Part shown: positions 6,085 to 6,148 of the stretch, one piece after another
Layout of the letters: every line of letters begins with the position of its first letter
Numbering within the stretch: position 1 is the first letter of the stretch
Origin: Phycisphaerales bacterium
Lineage (GTDB): Bacteria; Planctomycetota; Phycisphaerae; Phycisphaerales; UBA1924
Length of the DNA: 6,148 bases
Assembly: GCA_030680655.1 (NCBI GenBank)
Contig: JAUXUZ010000199.1
Location: forward strand, 1-6,148
Reading direction: 5' to 3'
Notes under the pieces: model-generated
The model's database searches: none
Seen by the model: the letters and a program-made list of their open reading frames with translations, nothing else
Told to the model about the DNA's origin: nothing
Made by a program: the position numbers and the translations under genes

Positions 6085-6148
6085 GCGACAGCGCAGCGAA
6101 CCCGGGTGAAGTCCGCCAGAAGGGCGCGGTCCTCTCACTGGTGCTGCT
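6081..6148 (+). CDS. Start of an unidentified gene, cut by the window edge
   Basis: ATG 6081 overlaps the hydrolase stop codon as ATGA, a classic translational-coupling arrangement. The frame stays open for the 22 complete codons visible. The peptide starts MSDSAANPGEVRQKGAVLSL and becomes hydrophobic at its end, which could be the onset of a membrane segment. No clear Shine-Dalgarno sequence precedes the ATG, which fits coupled initiation. Too little is visible to assign a family, and the frame could still prove not to be a gene. Confidence 0.5.
   Translation, partial: MSDSAANPGEVRQKGAVLSLVL

Noticed and set aside
1..6148. tRNA, rRNA, CRISPR array, insertion sequence or prophage genes
   Set aside because: No cloverleaf-like or rRNA segments, regularly spaced repeats, transposase motifs or phage genes were seen on either strand.

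Overview
The window is a high-GC bacterial chromosome segment, roughly two-thirds G+C by eye, fully coding apart from one divergent intergenic region (3413-3720) and one 93-base gap (5188-5280). It holds a trehalose metabolism locus transcribed leftwards and a short rightward cluster that begins with a nucleotide-sugar pyrophosphorylase. The host cannot be fixed from this sequence. The GC content, frequent TTG starts and a eukaryote-like UDPGP/UAP-family enzyme would suit a planctomycete or another high-GC Gram-negative lineage, but that is inference.

Left arm, minus strand. otsA (3412-1112) encodes a 766-residue protein. Two membrane segments flank an extracytoplasmic domain of about 140 residues, then comes a HAMP-like linker, then a complete GT20 trehalose-6-phosphate synthase. 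Its stop codon overlaps the ribosome binding site of the next gene, which starts at a TTG (1101) and runs off the left edge. That gene encodes a complete HAD-type trehalose-6-phosphate phosphatase fused to the N-terminal domain of a GH15 trehalase/glucoamylase-like protein. The GH15 catalytic barrel would lie outside the window.

Centre. The 308-base divergent region carries a plausible but weak promoter for otsA and an imperfect GC-rich stem-loop upstream of the rightward gene. No RNA gene or further ORF is supported there.

Right arm, plus strand. A 488-residue UDP-sugar (UDP-GlcNAc/UDP-glucose type) pyrophosphorylase starts at TTG 3721. It is followed by a dispersed-repeat-like hairpin, then a 267-residue alpha/beta hydrolase starting at TTG 5281. 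Its stop overlaps the ATG of another gene, of which only 22 codons are visible.

Functional reading: the pyrophosphorylase could supply UDP-glucose. The membrane-tethered synthase could make trehalose-6-phosphate in response to an envelope or external signal. The phosphatase half of the fusion would release trehalose, and the GH15 half, if catalytic, could hydrolyse trehalose or another glucoside. The individual families are known. The combination of a sensor-gated synthase, a phosphatase-hydrolase fusion and a divergent nucleotide-sugar enzyme is the most interesting point in the window.
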